Positions 16,322 to 26,210 of a stretch of 64,000 nucleotides of DNA are shown piece by piece. Both the position numbers and the translations under genes were made by a program. Numbering within the stretch: position 1 is the first letter of the stretch; the number at the start of each line of letters is the position of its first letter. A model generated the notes under the pieces. That model was not told the DNA's origin and made no database searches. It saw nothing but the letters and a program-made list of their open reading frames with translations. The stretch comes from JACVRW01 sp963827065 (GTDB lineage Bacteria; Actinomycetota; Thermoleophilia; Solirubrobacterales; Thermoleophilaceae): contig CAWGZM010000003.1 of NCBI GenBank assembly GCA_963827065.1, forward strand, positions 124,001 to 188,000, in the 5' to 3' direction.

Positions 16322-17817
16322 TTGATCACCGACGCCTCGGTCTGGCCCGTCAGGGCCTTGGCGGCCTGGATCGACTCGACCGTGGAGCGCTCGGTGCGCT
16401 CGACGACGAAGTTCGGGTAGACGCCGAGGGCCACGATCACCGCGACGAGCGGCGCGATGGCGGCGAGGTTGATGCCGTCGATCTCCCGCGACTCGACCTT
16501 CGGCCCGGGGCGGTTGTGCATCGTGCGCTGGAAGAGGCGAATCATGTAGACCCCGGCCAGCACGACGCCGATGCTCGCGATCAGGCCGTAGACGAGCTTG
16601 TCCTCGAAGGCTCCGAAGAGCACGAGGATCTCGCCCACGAAGTTCGCTGAACCCGGCATCGCGAGCGTGGCGAAGGTCGTGATCAGGAACAGCGCCGCGA
16701 GCACGGGCGCCCTGAACGCCATCCCGCCGAGCTGCTCGACCGACTGGCTGCCGCCGGCGCGCGCCGCGATAACCCCGATGATCAGGAAGAGCGGCACCAC
16801 GACGAGGCCGTGGTTCAGCATCTGGAAGACGGCGCCCTGGGCGCCCTTGTCCTCGAGCGCGAAGATGCCCAGCGTGATGAAGCCGAGCTGCGCGATCGAG
16901 GAGTAGGCGACGACCAGCCGCACGTTGCTCTGCGAGAAGGCCAGGACGGAGCCGTAAAGAATCGAGAAGACCGCCACGATGATGAAGAGCTCCTGCCAGT
17001 GCTGGGAGCCCTCCGGCATCACCGGCAGCACGATCCGCAGGAAGCCGTAGACGCCCACCTTCGAGAGCACGGCCGAGAGCAGCGCCAGCACCGGGATCGA
17101 GGTGGAGCGGTAGGTCTCCGGCACCCAGCCGTGCAGCGGGAAGAGCGGCGCCTTGACGAAGAAGGCGAGCGCGAACAGCAGCACGATCCAGTGCTGCGAG
17201 CCCTCCGGGATCGAGCGCTCCTCGAGCACGGCCAGCGAGAACGAGATCTCGCCGCCGTCGGGCGTCGCGAGCACGCCGAGCGCGATCGCCGCGCCGAGCA
17301 TGAGCAGCGAGCCGACCAGCGTGTAGATCACGAACTTCGTCGTCGCGCGCACGCGGTCGCCCGTGCCCCAGCCGCCGATCAGGAAGTAGAACGGCACCAG
17401 CATCAGGTCGAAGAAGACGATGAACAGCGCAAGATCCTGGGCCAGGAAGGCGCCCAGCACCGCGGTCTCGGCGAGCGCCATCCAGAAGTAGAAGAGGCGC
17501 TCGCGCTCGTGCTCGCGGAAGGCGGCGACGAGCGTGCAGGGCACCCAGGCGAGCGCGGTCAGCACGACCATGAACAGGTTGAGGCCGTCTATCCCGAGCT
17601 GGTAGCGGATGCCGAGCTCGGGGATCCACTCGTCGTCGGTGACGTACTGGAGCCCATCGGCGCCCGAGTCGAAGTCGGCGAGCAGCACGATCGCGTAGGC
17701 GAGCACCGCGACCGTGCCGGCCAGCGCGGCCCAGCGCGCCATCCCGCGCGGCAGCAGGGCCCCGACAAGGCCGGCGAGCAGCGGCAGGAACAGGACGATC
17801 GAAAGGTGGATCGTCAC
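16318..17817 (-). CDS. nuoM: NADH-quinone oxidoreductase subunit M
   Basis: Antiporter-like proton-pumping subunit, 499 residues. Characteristic stretches are DGLNLFMVVLTAL, FVKAPLFPLHGWVPETYRSTSIPVLALLSAVLSKVGVYG and VAYSSIAQLGFITLGIFAL. GTG start at 17817, overlapping the nuoL stop by 4 bases; its own stop overlaps the nuoN start by 4. Tight coupling along the membrane arm genes suggests fixed stoichiometry. Confidence 0.94.
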   Translation of the reverse strand: MTIHLSIVLFLPLLAGLVGALLPRGMARWAALAGTVAVLAYAIVLLADFDSGADGLQYVTDDEWIPELGIRYQLGIDGLNLFMVVLTALAWVPCTLVAAFREHERERLFYFWMALAETAVLGAFLAQDLALFIVFFDLMLVPFYFLIGGWGTGDRVRATTKFVIYTLVGSLLMLGAAIALGVLATPDGGEISFSLAVLEERSIPEGSQHWIVLLFALAFFVKAPLFPLHGWVPETYRSTSIPVLALLSAVLSKVGVYGFLRIVLPVMPEGSQHWQELFIIVAVFSILYGSVLAFSQSNVRLVVAYSSIAQLGFITLGIFALEDKGAQGAVFQMLNHGLVVVPLFLIIGVIAARAGGSQSVEQLGGMAFRAPVLAALFLITTFATLAMPGSANFVGEILVLFGAFEDKLVYGLIASIGVVLAGVYMIRLFQRTMHNRPGPKVESREIDGINLAAIAPLVAVIVALGVYPNFVVERTERSTVESIQAAKALTGQTEASVIK

Positions 17818-19823
17818 GAGCTCGCGATGAGGAAGTAGAGGAGCAGGGCGGTGGCGCCGAACAGCAGCAGCAGCGCGTAGGCACGCAGGAAGCCGGTCTG
17901 GATCGCGCGGGCGAAGAGCGTCCCGGCGCGGACGATGCCCGTCGCCCCGCCGACGATGAAGCCCTGCACGAAGTCGGCCTCGATGACCCGGCGCCCGAAC
18001 GTGCCCAGCGTGGCGGCGGGGCGCACGAACACGGCGTCATAGAGCTCGTCGAAGTACCACTTGTGCTCGAGGAAGTCGTGCAGACGCCGGTAGCGGTCGC
18101 GCAGCTCGAGCGTCACGCCGCGGCGGCGCACGTAGAAGGTGTAGGCGACGAAGATGCCCGCGATCGAGATGATCCCGCCGGCGGCCAGTCCGACCCACTC
18201 GGCGCTCTCACTCGGGTGATCCTCGGCGTAGGTCGACGACTCGAAGGTGGGCTCGAGGAAGTGCTCGAGCGTGTCGGTCACGCCCGGGATGCCGACCACG
18301 CCCGCGACCAGCGCCAGCACCGCCAGCGGGGCCATCGCGAACTTCATCGCCCAGGAGCGCTCGGCCACGACGTGCTCAGGGCCGGGGAAGCCCACGTCCG
18401 TGTCCTCAGGCTCGCCAGTCATCGGGTTCATCGGCTCGCCGTGCGCGAGGTGGCCCTCCTCGAGCTCCCTGGCCTCGGGCACGGGCTCGCCGCCGAAGAC
18501 CCGGAAGACCATCCGGAAGGCATAGAACGCGGTCAGCGCCGCACCGAGGTAGCCCGCGATCCCGAGCACCACGAAGCCGCCGCCGCGGTTGAGCGTGTAG
18601 GCGAGGATCTCGTCCTTCGAGAACCAGCCCGCCGTGAGCGGGAAGCCCGCGAGCGCGAGCGCGCCGATCGTGAATGTGATGAACGTGAACGGCATCGCCC
18701 TGCGGAAGCCGCCCATCCGGTCCATGTTCTGGATGCCGGCCATCGCGCCGATCACCGAGCCGGCGCCCATGAAGAGGAGCGCCTTGAAGAAGGCGTGCGT
18801 CATCAGGTGGAAGAGCCCGGCGCCGTAGGCGGCCGCCGACACGCCCAGGACCATGTAACCGATCTGCGACATGGTCGAGTAGGCGATCACGCGCTTGAGG
18901 TCGGTTTGGACGAGCGCGACCGTCGCCGCGAACACGAGCGTGGCGGTGCCGATCACGGCGCCGATGTCGGCGGCGGTGGGCGCCAAATCGAAGAGCGGGA
19001 AGCAGCGCGCGATCAGGTAGACGCCCGCGGTGACCATCGTGGCCGCATGGATCAGGGCGGAGACGGGGGTCGGGCCCTCCATGGCGTCCGGGAGCCAGGT
19101 GTGGAGCGGCAGCTGGGCGGACTTGGCGAACGCGCCGACCAGGATGAAGATGCAGGCCCAGACGATCGCCGGGTCGTTGGTCGAGAAGACCTCGGGCGCC
19201 CGTTCGAACACGCCGAGGTAATCGAGCTGGCCCGTGTGGTCGAGCAGCAGAAAGGCGGCGATCACGAGCCCGACGTCGCCGATCACGTTCATCACGAACG
19301 CCTTGATGCCGGCGTAGGTCGCCGTGCCGCGCCGGTACCAGAACGAGATCAGCAGGTAGGACGCCGCCCCGACGAACGCCCAGCCCACGATCAGCAGCAC
19401 GAAGTTCGCCGCGAGGACCAGCAGCAGCATCGAGAAGACGAAGTAGTTCAGGTAGGCGAAGAAGCGCGTGTAGCCGTGGTCGCCGCTCATGTAGGCGACC
19501 GAGTAGACGTGGATCAGGAACGAGACGCCTGACACCACGAGGCACATGAACACCGACAGCGGGTCGATCAGGATCGACACGTCGACGTTGAGGTCGACCG
19601 TCGCCGCGTAGGTCCAGGCGCTGTCGACAAGGTGGCGCTCCTCGGCGGGCAGGTCCTGCATGTCGATGAGCGCGAGGATCGACGCGATGAAGGAGCCGAG
19701 GATCGCGGCGCTCCCTATCAGGCCCGGCAGGCGGCCCGGCAGCACTCTCCAGCCCAGCGAGATGACGAGCATCCCCGCGAGCGGGAAGGCGAGGACGAGC
19801 CAGCCGTACGAGGTTGCCGTCAC
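17814..19823 (-). CDS. nuoL: NADH-quinone oxidoreductase subunit L
   Basis: The largest membrane subunit of complex I, 669 residues, with the long lateral helix at its C-terminus. Family blocks: DPLSVFMCLVVSGVSFLIHVYSVAYM, FAKSAQLPLHTWLPDAMEGPTPVSALIHAATMVTAGVYL, KRVIAYSTMSQIGYMVLG and FKALLFMGAGSVI. GTG start at 19823, overlapping the nuoK stop by 4 bases. A polar insert near residues 440-480 (ELEEGHLAHGEPMNPMTGEPEDTD) lies between late helices. Confidence 0.94.
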   Translation of the reverse strand: MTATSYGWLVLAFPLAGMLVISLGWRVLPGRLPGLIGSAAILGSFIASILALIDMQDLPAEERHLVDSAWTYAATVDLNVDVSILIDPLSVFMCLVVSGVSFLIHVYSVAYMSGDHGYTRFFAYLNYFVFSMLLLVLAANFVLLIVGWAFVGAASYLLISFWYRRGTATYAGIKAFVMNVIGDVGLVIAAFLLLDHTGQLDYLGVFERAPEVFSTNDPAIVWACIFILVGAFAKSAQLPLHTWLPDAMEGPTPVSALIHAATMVTAGVYLIARCFPLFDLAPTAADIGAVIGTATLVFAATVALVQTDLKRVIAYSTMSQIGYMVLGVSAAAYGAGLFHLMTHAFFKALLFMGAGSVIGAMAGIQNMDRMGGFRRAMPFTFITFTIGALALAGFPLTAGWFSKDEILAYTLNRGGGFVVLGIAGYLGAALTAFYAFRMVFRVFGGEPVPEARELEEGHLAHGEPMNPMTGEPEDTDVGFPGPEHVVAERSWAMKFAMAPLAVLALVAGVVGIPGVTDTLEHFLEPTFESSTYAEDHPSESAEWVGLAAGGIISIAGIFVAYTFYVRRRGVTLELRDRYRRLHDFLEHKWYFDELYDAVFVRPAATLGTFGRRVIEADFVQGFIVGGATGIVRAGTLFARAIQTGFLRAYALLLLFGATALLLYFLIASS

Positions 19824-20119
19824 CCGCGCAGCTCCGACATCTCGTCGACGTCGATGGGGAGCCGGTTGCGGTACATCGCGACGATGATCCCGAGGCCGAT
19901 CACGACCTCACAGGCTGCGATCACCATCACGATCAGCGCGAAGACCTGGCCCGCCTCGTTGCCATGCATGCGCGAGAAGGCGATCAGAGCCAAGTTCCCG
20001 GCGTTCAGCATCAGCTCGAGACAGAGCAGCACCACCAGCGGGTTGCGGCGCCTCAGCACGCCTGCGGCGCCGATCACGAAGATGAAGGCCGACAGGACGA
20101 GGAACCAGATGACGTCCAT
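19820..20119 (-). CDS. nuoK: NADH-quinone oxidoreductase subunit K
   Basis: A 99-residue three-helix subunit of the complex I membrane arm. The conserved glutamates of the proton path lie in LLCLELMLNAGNLALIAF and ACEVVIGLGIIVA. The stop overlaps nuoL by 4 bases and the start abuts the nuoJ stop directly. Confidence 0.93.
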   Translation of the reverse strand: MDVIWFLVLSAFIFVIGAAGVLRRRNPLVVLLCLELMLNAGNLALIAFSRMHGNEAGQVFALIVMVIAACEVVIGLGIIVAMYRNRLPIDVDEMSELRG

Positions 20120-20716
20120 CTAGACGCGGACCTCGAGCGTCTCTGTTTCCGAGGCCGCTGGACCGCGGTCGCGCGGCGGGCCGACGGTCGGGCCTTCCTC
20201 CTCGAGGCCGCGCCGCCGGCGCGCGAGCACGATCGCCCCGACCGCGGCGAGCAGCAGCAGGAACGAGGCGGCCTCGAAGGCGACGAGGAAGCGCGTCAGC
20301 AGCAGCTCGCCGATACCGCCCGGGCTGCCGAAGCCGGGTTCGAGCTCGGCGCCCCGTGAGTCGAGCGCCGAAAGGCCGCTGGCGATGAAGGCGATGCAGA
20401 GCTCGATGCCGAGCGCCGCGGCGAACAACGGCCCGAGCGTTCGCAGGGCGCCGTGCTCAGGGCCGAGCGGCTCGTCGGCGCCGCCGATGTAGGCGACGAC
20501 GAACAGGTACAGCACCATCACCGCGCCCGCGTAGACGACGACCTGGCCCACGGCGAGGAACTCGGCGTACAGGAGCAGGAACAGCACCGCCAGCGCGATC
20601 AGGTGCGCGACGAGCGCGAGCACCGAGTAGAACGGGTTGCGCAGCATCACGACACCGAGCGCGCCCGCGAGCGCGCCCGCCCCGGCGATGAAGAACAGGA
20701 CCTGCTGGAACCACAT
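20120..20716 (-). CDS. nuoJ: NADH-quinone oxidoreductase subunit J
   Basis: Membrane subunit of 198 residues with five hydrophobic helices. The third-helix signature QVVVYAGAVMVLYLFVV is clear. The C-terminal 35 residues are a polar extension (GLEEEGPTVGPPRDRGPAASETETLEVRV) beyond the usual core. ATG start at 20716; nine bases separate it from nuoI. Confidence 0.93.
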   Translation of the reverse strand: MWFQQVLFFIAGAGALAGALGVVMLRNPFYSVLALVAHLIALAVLFLLLYAEFLAVGQVVVYAGAVMVLYLFVVAYIGGADEPLGPEHGALRTLGPLFAAALGIELCIAFIASGLSALDSRGAELEPGFGSPGGIGELLLTRFLVAFEAASFLLLLAAVGAIVLARRRRGLEEEGPTVGPPRDRGPAASETETLEVRV

Positions 20717-20725
20717 GACCGGCGC

Positions 20726-21259
20726 CTATTCGCCCTCTCGGCGCAGCGGAGTGTGCTCGGGCGGGTCGGCGAGCAGCATCTCCTTCGTGAAGATCAGGTC
20801 CGAGCGGCTGTAGTCGGCGAGCTCGTAGTCGTTGCCCATCGTGATCGCGTCGAACGGGCACGCCACCTCGCAGTAGCCGCAGAAGATGCAGCGCGCCATG
20901 TTGATCTCGTACACCGCCGCGTAGCGCTCGCCCGCCGACACCTGCTCCTCGGGCGTGTTCTCGGCAGCCACCACGCGGATGCACTTGGCCGGGCAGGCCG
21001 CCGCGCAGAGCGAGCAGCCGACGCACTTCTCGAGGTGGGTGTCCTCGAAGCGGTGCAGCTTGTGGCGGCCGCGGAAGCGCGGGTATACGGGCGTCTTCTG
21101 CTCGGGGTACTCGATTGTCACCGTCCCCTCGACGACGCGCCCGAAGGTGGTCTTGAGGCCGCGCAGGGTCTCGCCGAACACGCGATAAACCGCGCCGACG
21201 CCGCCCGGCTCGGGGCCACGCGCGACCGGCTTGGCGGCGCTCTTCCAGTCAGTTGCCAT
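20726..21259 (-). CDS. nuoI: NADH-quinone oxidoreductase subunit I
   Basis: A 177-residue peripheral iron-sulfur subunit carrying two [4Fe-4S] clusters (N6a/N6b) that pass electrons toward quinone. Two eight-iron ferredoxin motifs are intact: CVGCSLCAAACPAKC and CIFCGYCEVACPFDA. The N-terminus is amphipathic and contacts the membrane arm. ATG start at 21259. Unlike the other junctions in this operon, 164 bases separate it from nuoH. Confidence 0.94.
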   Translation of the reverse strand: MATDWKSAAKPVARGPEPGGVGAVYRVFGETLRGLKTTFGRVVEGTVTIEYPEQKTPVYPRFRGRHKLHRFEDTHLEKCVGCSLCAAACPAKCIRVVAAENTPEEQVSAGERYAAVYEINMARCIFCGYCEVACPFDAITMGNDYELADYSRSDLIFTKEMLLADPPEHTPLRREGE

Positions 21260-21332
21260 CAGGTGGTCTCCTCCAGGTCCGCGTGCCCGTGGGGGCGCCG
21301 AGGACCAAGCTGATCAAGGACGCAGTGTCGAT

Positions 21333-21352
21333 GCCTTGCCTGATGGCAAGGC
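21333..21352. repeat. 8-bp stem-loop in the nuoH-nuoI gap
   Basis: GCCTTGCC-TGAT-GGCAAGGC forms a perfect stem in the only long gap of the nuo operon (21260-21423). There is no T-run. It may tune or protect the polycistronic RNA; nothing else recognisable is in the gap. Confidence 0.45.
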
Positions 21353-21423
21353 GAGACCCGAGGACGCCGAGCAGCGAAGGTGATCGGCGTCATCCGCGGG
21401 TGCGGGGGTCTGGAGGTGGCCAC

Positions 21424-22410
21424 CTAGGTCACCACCAGCACGATTGCGGTTACGAGGACGTTGAGGGTCGCGAGCGGCAGCAGCACCTTCCAGCCGAACG
21501 ACATCAGCTGGTCGTAGCGGAGGCGCGGCAGCGACGCGCGGATCCAGATGAAGAAGAAGGTGCCCGCCAGGATCTTGATCAGCATCCATAGCGGTGCCAG
21601 TGCGATCGGGCCGGGACCGTGCCAGCCGCCCAGGAAGCAGGTGGCGGCGATCGCGGAGATCACGAGGACCTCCATGTACTCGGCCATGAAGAACGAGCCG
21701 AAGCGCATCCCGCCGAACTCGGTGTTGTAGCCCCCGACGATCTCGGCGTCGCCCTCCGGCAGGTCGAACGGCGCGCGCGCGGTCTCCGCGAAGCCCGCGA
21801 CCATGAAGATGCAGAAGCCGACGAACTGCGGCAGGATGAACCACATCCCGTCCTGCGCGTCGACGATGTCGACGAGCGACATCGAGCCGGCCGTCATCAC
21901 GACGCCGAGCAGCGACAGGCCGAGCGCTACCTCGTAGGAGATCAGCTGCGCGGCGGCACGCATCGCGCCGAGGAACGAGTACTTCGAGCCCGACGACCAG
22001 CCGCCCAGCATCGTTCCGTAGAACGCGAGCGAGCCGAACGCGAAGAAGTACAGGACGCCGATCGAGACGTCCATGCCGAACAGGCCGAAGTCGCCACCCC
22101 ACGCGCCGACCGGGCCGAACGGGATGATCGCCATCGTGGCCACCGCGGTCACAACCGAGATCACGGGGGCGATGGCCATCATCCAGGGCACAGCGGTGGC
22201 CGGCGTGAAGGCCTCCTTCGAGAGCAGCTTGAGAACGTCGGCGGCGGGCTGCAGGACGCCTCGCCAGCCGACGCGGTTCGGGCCGATGCGCGACTGGAAG
22301 CGGCCGAGGATCTTGCGCTCGCCGAGCAGCACGATCGGCACGATCTGGAGGAACACGACGAAGATGAGGATCGACTTCAAGATCATCACCCAGACCGCCT
22401 CGTCCGGCAT
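21424..22410 (-). CDS. nuoH: NADH-quinone oxidoreductase subunit H
   Basis: Membrane subunit of 328 residues that forms the quinone-chamber entrance with NuoB and NuoD. Blocks seen: LLGERKILGRFQSRIGPNR near residue 29, DLPEGDAEIVGGYNTEFGGMRFGSFFMAEYMEV and FIWIRASLPRLRYDQLM, all typical. Its ATG shares one base with the nuoG stop (TGATG), but only if nuoG is read in the frame used after the frameshift described for that gene. Confidence 0.94.
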   Translation of the reverse strand: MPDEAVWVMILKSILIFVVFLQIVPIVLLGERKILGRFQSRIGPNRVGWRGVLQPAADVLKLLSKEAFTPATAVPWMMAIAPVISVVTAVATMAIIPFGPVGAWGGDFGLFGMDVSIGVLYFFAFGSLAFYGTMLGGWSSGSKYSFLGAMRAAAQLISYEVALGLSLLGVVMTAGSMSLVDIVDAQDGMWFILPQFVGFCIFMVAGFAETARAPFDLPEGDAEIVGGYNTEFGGMRFGSFFMAEYMEVLVISAIAATCFLGGWHGPGPIALAPLWMLIKILAGTFFFIWIRASLPRLRYDQLMSFGWKVLLPLATLNVLVTAIVLVVT

Positions 22411-24879
22411 CAGGCGACCGCCGCTCCGGCACGTGCCGGCCTGATCGCGACCGGGCCGTCGGGCAACTCCACGTCCGTCACGAACACGCTGCCCTCCGGC
22501 ACCGCACTGCGTACGGCAGCCGTCGAGACGGCTAGCTCACCCTCCACGCTCAGCTCGATCTCGTCGCCGTTCTCCACACCCAGCCGGGCGGCGTCGCGCG
22601 GCGAGAGCTCGGCGCGCGGGCCCGTCGCCAGGAACCTGAGCGAGGGCGAGTACTCGATCTCGGGGCCGCTCCAGAGCGTCGGGACGCGTACGAGCTGCAG
22701 CCCGCGTGGGCGCGGCCGGCGGAGTGTCGAGCGGCTCGCTCGAGAAGGGCTCGGGCGCGAGCGCCGCCGCGCCCTCGCCGTCCTGCCAGCGCTCGCCGAG
22801 GCCGCCGATCGCGTCCAGCGTCATGCCGGCGTAGATGGGCACGCGCTCGGCCATCACGGCGCTGACCTGCGGGCTGCTCAGCACATCGAGGCCCGCACCG
22901 GTCCGCTCGCAGAGCTCGGCGAGCACGTCCCAGCCGGCGCGCACCTCGCCGGCGTGGCCGAGCGCCTGGCGCACGCGCTGGAGGCGCCCGTCCGGGTGGG
23001 TGACGGTGCCCTCCTTCTCCGCGTAGATCTCGGCCGGGAAGACGATGTCCGCCTGTGCCTCGAGTGCCTCGGTACGGAAGCCGGCGAACGCGATCACCGA
23101 CGCGGCTCGCGTGAGCACGGCCTCCGGCAGCTCGGCGTCGACGGCCAGCAGGGCGCCGCGCGCGGCGTCGGGGTCGCCCGCCTCGGCGGCGTCGGTGAGG
23201 CCCGGGCCGAGCGCCGGCGAACAGCCGACCTCGCGCAGGCCGCGCCCGTTGGTCCGGTCCGGGATTGCGATCAGGCCCGACTCGTCGCGATCGGCGATGC
23301 CGAGCGCCTCGGCGAGCGCGAGCAGCGCCTCGAGGCCCTGCTCGCCGCGCTCCCCCGCGAAGACGCGCTCGCCCCAGACGATCACGACATCGCCGGCGTC
23401 GCGCAGCACGTCGGCCGCGGCGCGCACGGCGCCCGTGGCGCTGGGCGACCCGGCGCCGTTCGCCTGCGGGCGGCCGGGGATGAAGCCGGTCGTGGCGCCC
23501 GCGCGGGTGGCGCGTTCCTCGAGCGACCCGCTGCTGACGCGGCTCGAGCCGAGCGCCGCGGCGAGCGCGCCCAGGACCGCCTCGGCACCACCGGGGGCGA
23601 AGCGCAGTGCCGCGGTCGCATTCGGGTCGAGCGTCGACGGGCGGCTCGACGCGACCAAGAGCCGTGCGTTGTTACGGCGCACCGCCTTGCGCACGCGCAG
23701 ATCGAGGATCGGCGCCTCGTCGACGAGCTCGGTGTCGATCACGAGGATGACGCCGGCGTGGTCGATGTCCGAGACGCGCGCGGACAGGTCCGGACGGGCG
23801 AGCGCCCGGGCGAGCCGTGGCGCGGGCGTGGGCCCGGCGTCCAGGTGCGGCGAGCCGAGCCCCTCGCGCAGCAGCTGCTGGACGAGGAAGCCCTCCTCGT
23901 TGGTGGCCGAGCCGCCGACCACGGCGACGGTGTCCGCGCCCGAGCGCTTCAGCGCCGCGGCGGCGTCGGAGAGCGCGCGCTCCCAGGACACCTCGCGCAG
24001 GTAGCCGCCGTCGCGGACGAGCGGAACGGTGATGCGCTCCTCCGCCGAGAAGGACTGGTAGCCGAAGCGGCCCTTGTCGCAGAGCCAGCCGTCGTCGACC
24101 TCCTCGTTGTCGCGCGCGAGCACGCGCACGACCTTGATGTCGTCGCGGATCGTCAGCTTGACGTTGCACTGCGACGGGCAGAGCGTGCAGACGCTGCCCG
24201 CGTCCTCGATGTCCCATGGGCGGGCGCGGAAGCGATACGCGCGCGAGGTGAGCGCGCCCACAGGGCACAGCTCGATGATGTTGCCGCTGAACGGCGCCAC
24301 GTAGGGATGGCCGTCGTGCGTGCCGACGAAGGTGTGGTCGCCGCGATCGAGGAAGACCAGCTGGTAGTCCTCGGCCACCTCCTGTGAGAAGCGCACGCAG
24401 CGGTAGCAGAGGATGCAGCGCTCGCGGTCGATCGCGATCAGCGGCGAGAGCTCGATCGGCTTCTTGAAGTGGCGCTTGGGCTCGATGAAGCGCGAGCGGC
24501 CGGCGCCCCAGCCGTAGGAGATGTCCTGCAGCGGACACTCGCCGCCCTTGTCGCAGACGGGGCAGTCGAGCGGGTGGTTGACGAGCAGGAACTCGACGAT
24601 CGCGTTCTGCGCGTGCTTGACGCGGTCGGAGGTCGTGTTGACGACCATCCCGTCGCGGACCGGCGTCGAGCACGAGGTCTGCAGCTTCGGGATGCCCTCG
24701 ATCTCGACAAGGCACATGCGGCAGGCGCCGACCGGCTGGCCGAGCTTCGGCTCGTAGCAGAAGAAGGGGATCTCGACGTCGCCGTGCTTGGCGGCGTCGA
24801 CGAGCATCGCGCCCTCGGGGGCGCGCACCTCGCGCCCGTCGATCTCGAAGGTGATCCAGTTCTGCTCGGGCCTCGCCAT
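22410..24879 (-). CDS. nuoG: NADH-quinone oxidoreductase subunit G, with a frameshift near the 3' end
   Basis: Large iron-sulfur subunit of the peripheral arm. From ATG 24879 the frame shows a [2Fe-2S] domain (CYEPKLGQPVGACRMC, C near 58), the His/Cys cluster (HPLDCPVCDKGGECPLQD), the N6-type cysteines (CILCYRCVRF, CPVGAL), the CTLCPSQCNV cluster and a molybdopterin-type domain. The frame then runs on as an arginine/alanine-rich nonsense tail to 22537. Shifting by one base near 22705-22712 (a GGG run on the + strand) restores a normal C-terminus reading RGLQLVRVPTLWSGPEIEYS and ending at a TGA at 22410-22412 that touches the nuoH start. The intended protein is about 822 residues. One extra base, probably a sequence error, explains the total length. 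Confidence 0.87.
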
Positions 24880-24881
24880 GG

Positions 24882-26210
24882 CTAGGCGGCTCCCGATCCG
24901 GCCATCGCCCCGAGCTCGTCGGCGCCCATCGCCTGTGCGCCGCCGAGGTCGCGCCGCTCGCGCGCCGCCTCCATGTGCTGCTCGAACTCGGGCCGGAAGT
25001 GCTTGAGCATCGACGCCACCGGCATCGCCATCGAGTCCCCGAGCACGCACAGGCAGTTGCCGATGATGTTCCCCTGAACCTGCTCGAGGATGTCGAGGTC
25101 CATGGGCGTGCCCTCGCCCTCGTCGAGCCGCTCGAGCATCTTGACCGTCCAGTTCGTGCCCTCGCGGCAGGGAACGCACTTGCCGCACGACTCGTGGCGG
25201 TAGAACTCGGCGAGCCGCAGAGCGAGGGGGACGAGCGGCTGCGAGTCGTCGACGACGATCATCGAGGCGGTGCCGAGCATCGAGCCCGCCTCCGCCATCG
25301 ACTCATAGGTGAAGGGCAGGTCGAGGTGCTCCTTGGTGAGCACCGGCGCCGACGATCCGCCGGGGAAGAAGCACTTGAGGTCGCGACCCTCGGGCAGGCC
25401 GCCGGCCAGCCCGTAGATGATCTCGCGCACGGTGATGCCGAGCTCGACCTCGAAGTTCCCGGGCCGCTGGACGTTCCCGGACACCGAGACCAGCTTGGTG
25501 CCTGTGGAGTTGCCCTGGCCGAGTGCGCGGTACCACTCGGCGCCCTTCTCGATGATGATCGGCGCGTTGCAGAGGGTCTCGACGTTGTTGATCAAGGTCG
25601 GCCCCTGGTAGAGGCCCTGGTTGGCAGGGAAGGGCGGCTTGAGGCGCGGGTTGCCGCGCTTGCCCTCGAGCGCGTCGAGCAGTCCAGTCTCTTCGCCGCA
25701 GATGTAGGCGCCCTGGCCACGGTGCACCACCAGGTCGAAGGAGTGCTCCGAGCCGAGGATGCGCTCGCCGAGATAGCCCTTGTCGTAGGCCTCGGCCACC
25801 GCGGCGTCGAGGATGTCCGCCTGCGTCTCGTACTCGCCGCGGATGAAGATGAAGCCCTTGTTTGCCCCCGCCGCGAGCGCGCCGATGATGCAGCCCTCCA
25901 CCAGCAGGTGCGGGTTCTTCTGCATCAGGAGGCGGTCCTTGAACGCGCCCGGCTCGGATTCGTCCGCGTTGCAGCAGAGGTACTTGTCCATCTGGCCCTT
26001 GGGGATGAAGCTGGCCTTCTTCCCCATCGAGAAGCCGGCGCCGCCGCGCCCGCGCAGACCCGACTCCTCGAGCTCGTGCAGGACGTCCGCGGGCTCCATC
26101 TCGAGGAGCGCCTTGCGCGCCGAGGCGTAGCCGCCGAGCCGCTCGTACACCGCGATCGTGTGCAGGCCGGGCTCCTCGATGTCGCGCAGCAGGAGGCGCG
26201 TCTCGCTCAC
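24882..26210 (-). CDS. nuoF: NADH-quinone oxidoreductase subunit F
   Basis: Flavoprotein subunit of 442 residues that oxidises NADH. Signatures: GRGGAGFSMGKKASFIPKG (NADH site), GAYICGEETGLLDALEGKRG (FMN site) and ESCGKCVPCREGT plus NCLCVLGD for the [4Fe-4S] N3 cluster. The GTG at 26210 overlaps the nuoE stop by 4 bases and starts VSETRLLLRD; the longer upstream frame is not coding. Two bases separate its stop from the nuoG ATG. Confidence 0.94.
   Translation of the reverse strand: MSETRLLLRDIEEPGLHTIAVYERLGGYASARKALLEMEPADVLHELEESGLRGRGGAGFSMGKKASFIPKGQMDKYLCCNADESEPGAFKDRLLMQKNPHLLVEGCIIGALAAGANKGFIFIRGEYETQADILDAAVAEAYDKGYLGERILGSEHSFDLVVHRGQGAYICGEETGLLDALEGKRGNPRLKPPFPANQGLYQGPTLINNVETLCNAPIIIEKGAEWYRALGQGNSTGTKLVSVSGNVQRPGNFEVELGITVREIIYGLAGGLPEGRDLKCFFPGGSSAPVLTKEHLDLPFTYESMAEAGSMLGTASMIVVDDSQPLVPLALRLAEFYRHESCGKCVPCREGTNWTVKMLERLDEGEGTPMDLDILEQVQGNIIGNCLCVLGDSMAMPVASMLKHFRPEFEQHMEAARERRDLGGAQAMGADELGAMAGSGAA

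Noticed and set aside
14783..18040. A 1085-codon open frame covering nuoN and antisense-like sequence in nuoM
   Set aside because: Only the part from 16321 downwards is NuoN; the rest is an out-of-frame reading of nuoM with Arg/Ala-rich, low-complexity composition.
21619..24387. A 922-codon open frame on the + strand opposite nuoG/nuoH
   Set aside because: Composition is Arg/Asp/Glu/His-rich without any motif, as expected for the antisense of GC-rich genes; the opposite strand is clearly nuoG/nuoH.
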